A stretch of DNA of 64,000 nt, taken from NCBI GenBank assembly GCA_008694505.1, contig VZDJ01007755.1, forward strand, positions 12,129,413 to 12,193,412, written 5' to 3'. The position numbers and the translations under genes were made by a program. Position 1 is the first letter of the stretch, and the number at the start of each line of letters is the position of its first letter. The stretch comes from Cyanoderma ruficeps (lineage: Eukaryota; Chordata; Aves; Passeriformes; Timaliidae). Shown here in pieces: positions 63,786-64,000 of the stretch. The notes under the pieces are model-generated. The model did not search any database, was not told the DNA's origin, and saw only the letters and a program-made list of their open reading frames with translations.

Positions 63786-64000
63786 TGTGGAGGGTTGTCC
63801 CTGGCTGGCAGGTGAGTCCCCCTCACCCTCACACTCCCTCCTCACAGTGGCACATGGAAAAAATCCAAAGAGTAAAAGCAAGGGAAAAAATTGGGTCCAG
63901 CTGAGTAAGTGAAGAATGAAAAAGAAAAAGGGATGCAGAGGTAATCCCTCATCACTTCCCAGCAGGAGAGGTAATGCTCAGCTGATCCCCAGGCAGTGGC
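63786..64000 (+). mobile_element. Partial avian ERVL-type LTR, cut by the window end
   Basis: Starting at tgtggagggttgtccctggc the sequence matches, block by block, the start of a common avian solo LTR that I recall as TGTGGTGGGTTGACCCTGGC. It is followed by the 'ctccctcctcacagtgg...agagtaaaagcaagg' and 'catcacttcccagcaggag' parts. The TG start fits an LTR terminus. At least 215 bp is present; the other end and any internal retroviral region are outside the window. No viral coding sequence is visible. Confidence 0.6.

Noticed and set aside
1..64000. CRISPR array, prokaryotic operon, rRNA or tRNA gene
   Set aside because: No regularly spaced direct repeats, no cloverleaf with A and B boxes noticed by eye, and the exon-intron structure with CR1 repeats shows a bird nuclear genome. 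A tRNA scan was not run.

Overview
This is vertebrate nuclear DNA, almost certainly from a bird. The sequence is AT-rich, protein-coding exons are short and separated by introns of 0.7 to about 23 kb, and the recognisable interspersed repeats are mostly CR1 LINE 3' fragments plus one avian ERVL-type LTR at the right edge. There is no sign of bacterial gene organisation, CRISPR or operons. The species cannot be named from what is visible.

The window holds the 3' part of one gene on the + strand, NOL4 (nucleolar protein 4). Five constitutive-looking coding exons (12023-12202, 12945-13136, 25774-25887, 48677-48857, 59007-59200) join in frame through GT-AG introns. They encode the last 286 residues, ending in the [11 protein letters not shown]-terminus shared by the NOL4/NOL4L family. 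The paralogue NOL4L was considered and set aside because three family-diagnostic stretches match NOL4 as I remember it. The N-terminal part of the protein and the promoter lie upstream of the window.

Layout: 1-12022 is intron with two CR1 relics and a purine-rich tract. 12023-13136 holds two exons around a short intron. 13137-25773 is intron with a strong candidate alternative exon at 14165, two CR1 fragments and an A/C-rich tract. 25774-25887 is an exon. 25888-48676 is a large intron with two CR1 fragments, a 134-bp direct repeat pair about 2 kb apart and a multi-frame ORF cluster. 48677-48857 is an exon. 48858-59006 is intron containing a frame-preserving 81-nt cassette exon (52783-52863), a 34-bp perfect palindrome and a GT microsatellite. 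59007-59200 is the terminal coding exon. 59201 to about 60.96 kb is the 3' UTR with three AATAAA signals. The rest is intergenic, ending in the partial LTR.

Functionally, the encoded part combines an acidic linker, a conserved basic module with nuclear-localisation-like clusters, a Ser/Thr-rich linker, a PxDLS-type CtBP-binding motif and a conserved C-terminal helix. This fits a nuclear regulatory or co-repressor-recruiting protein. I found no unknown multi-gene system. The most interesting signals are RNA-processing options of NOL4: the 27-residue cassette, and a possible early terminal or frame-shifting exon at 14165.
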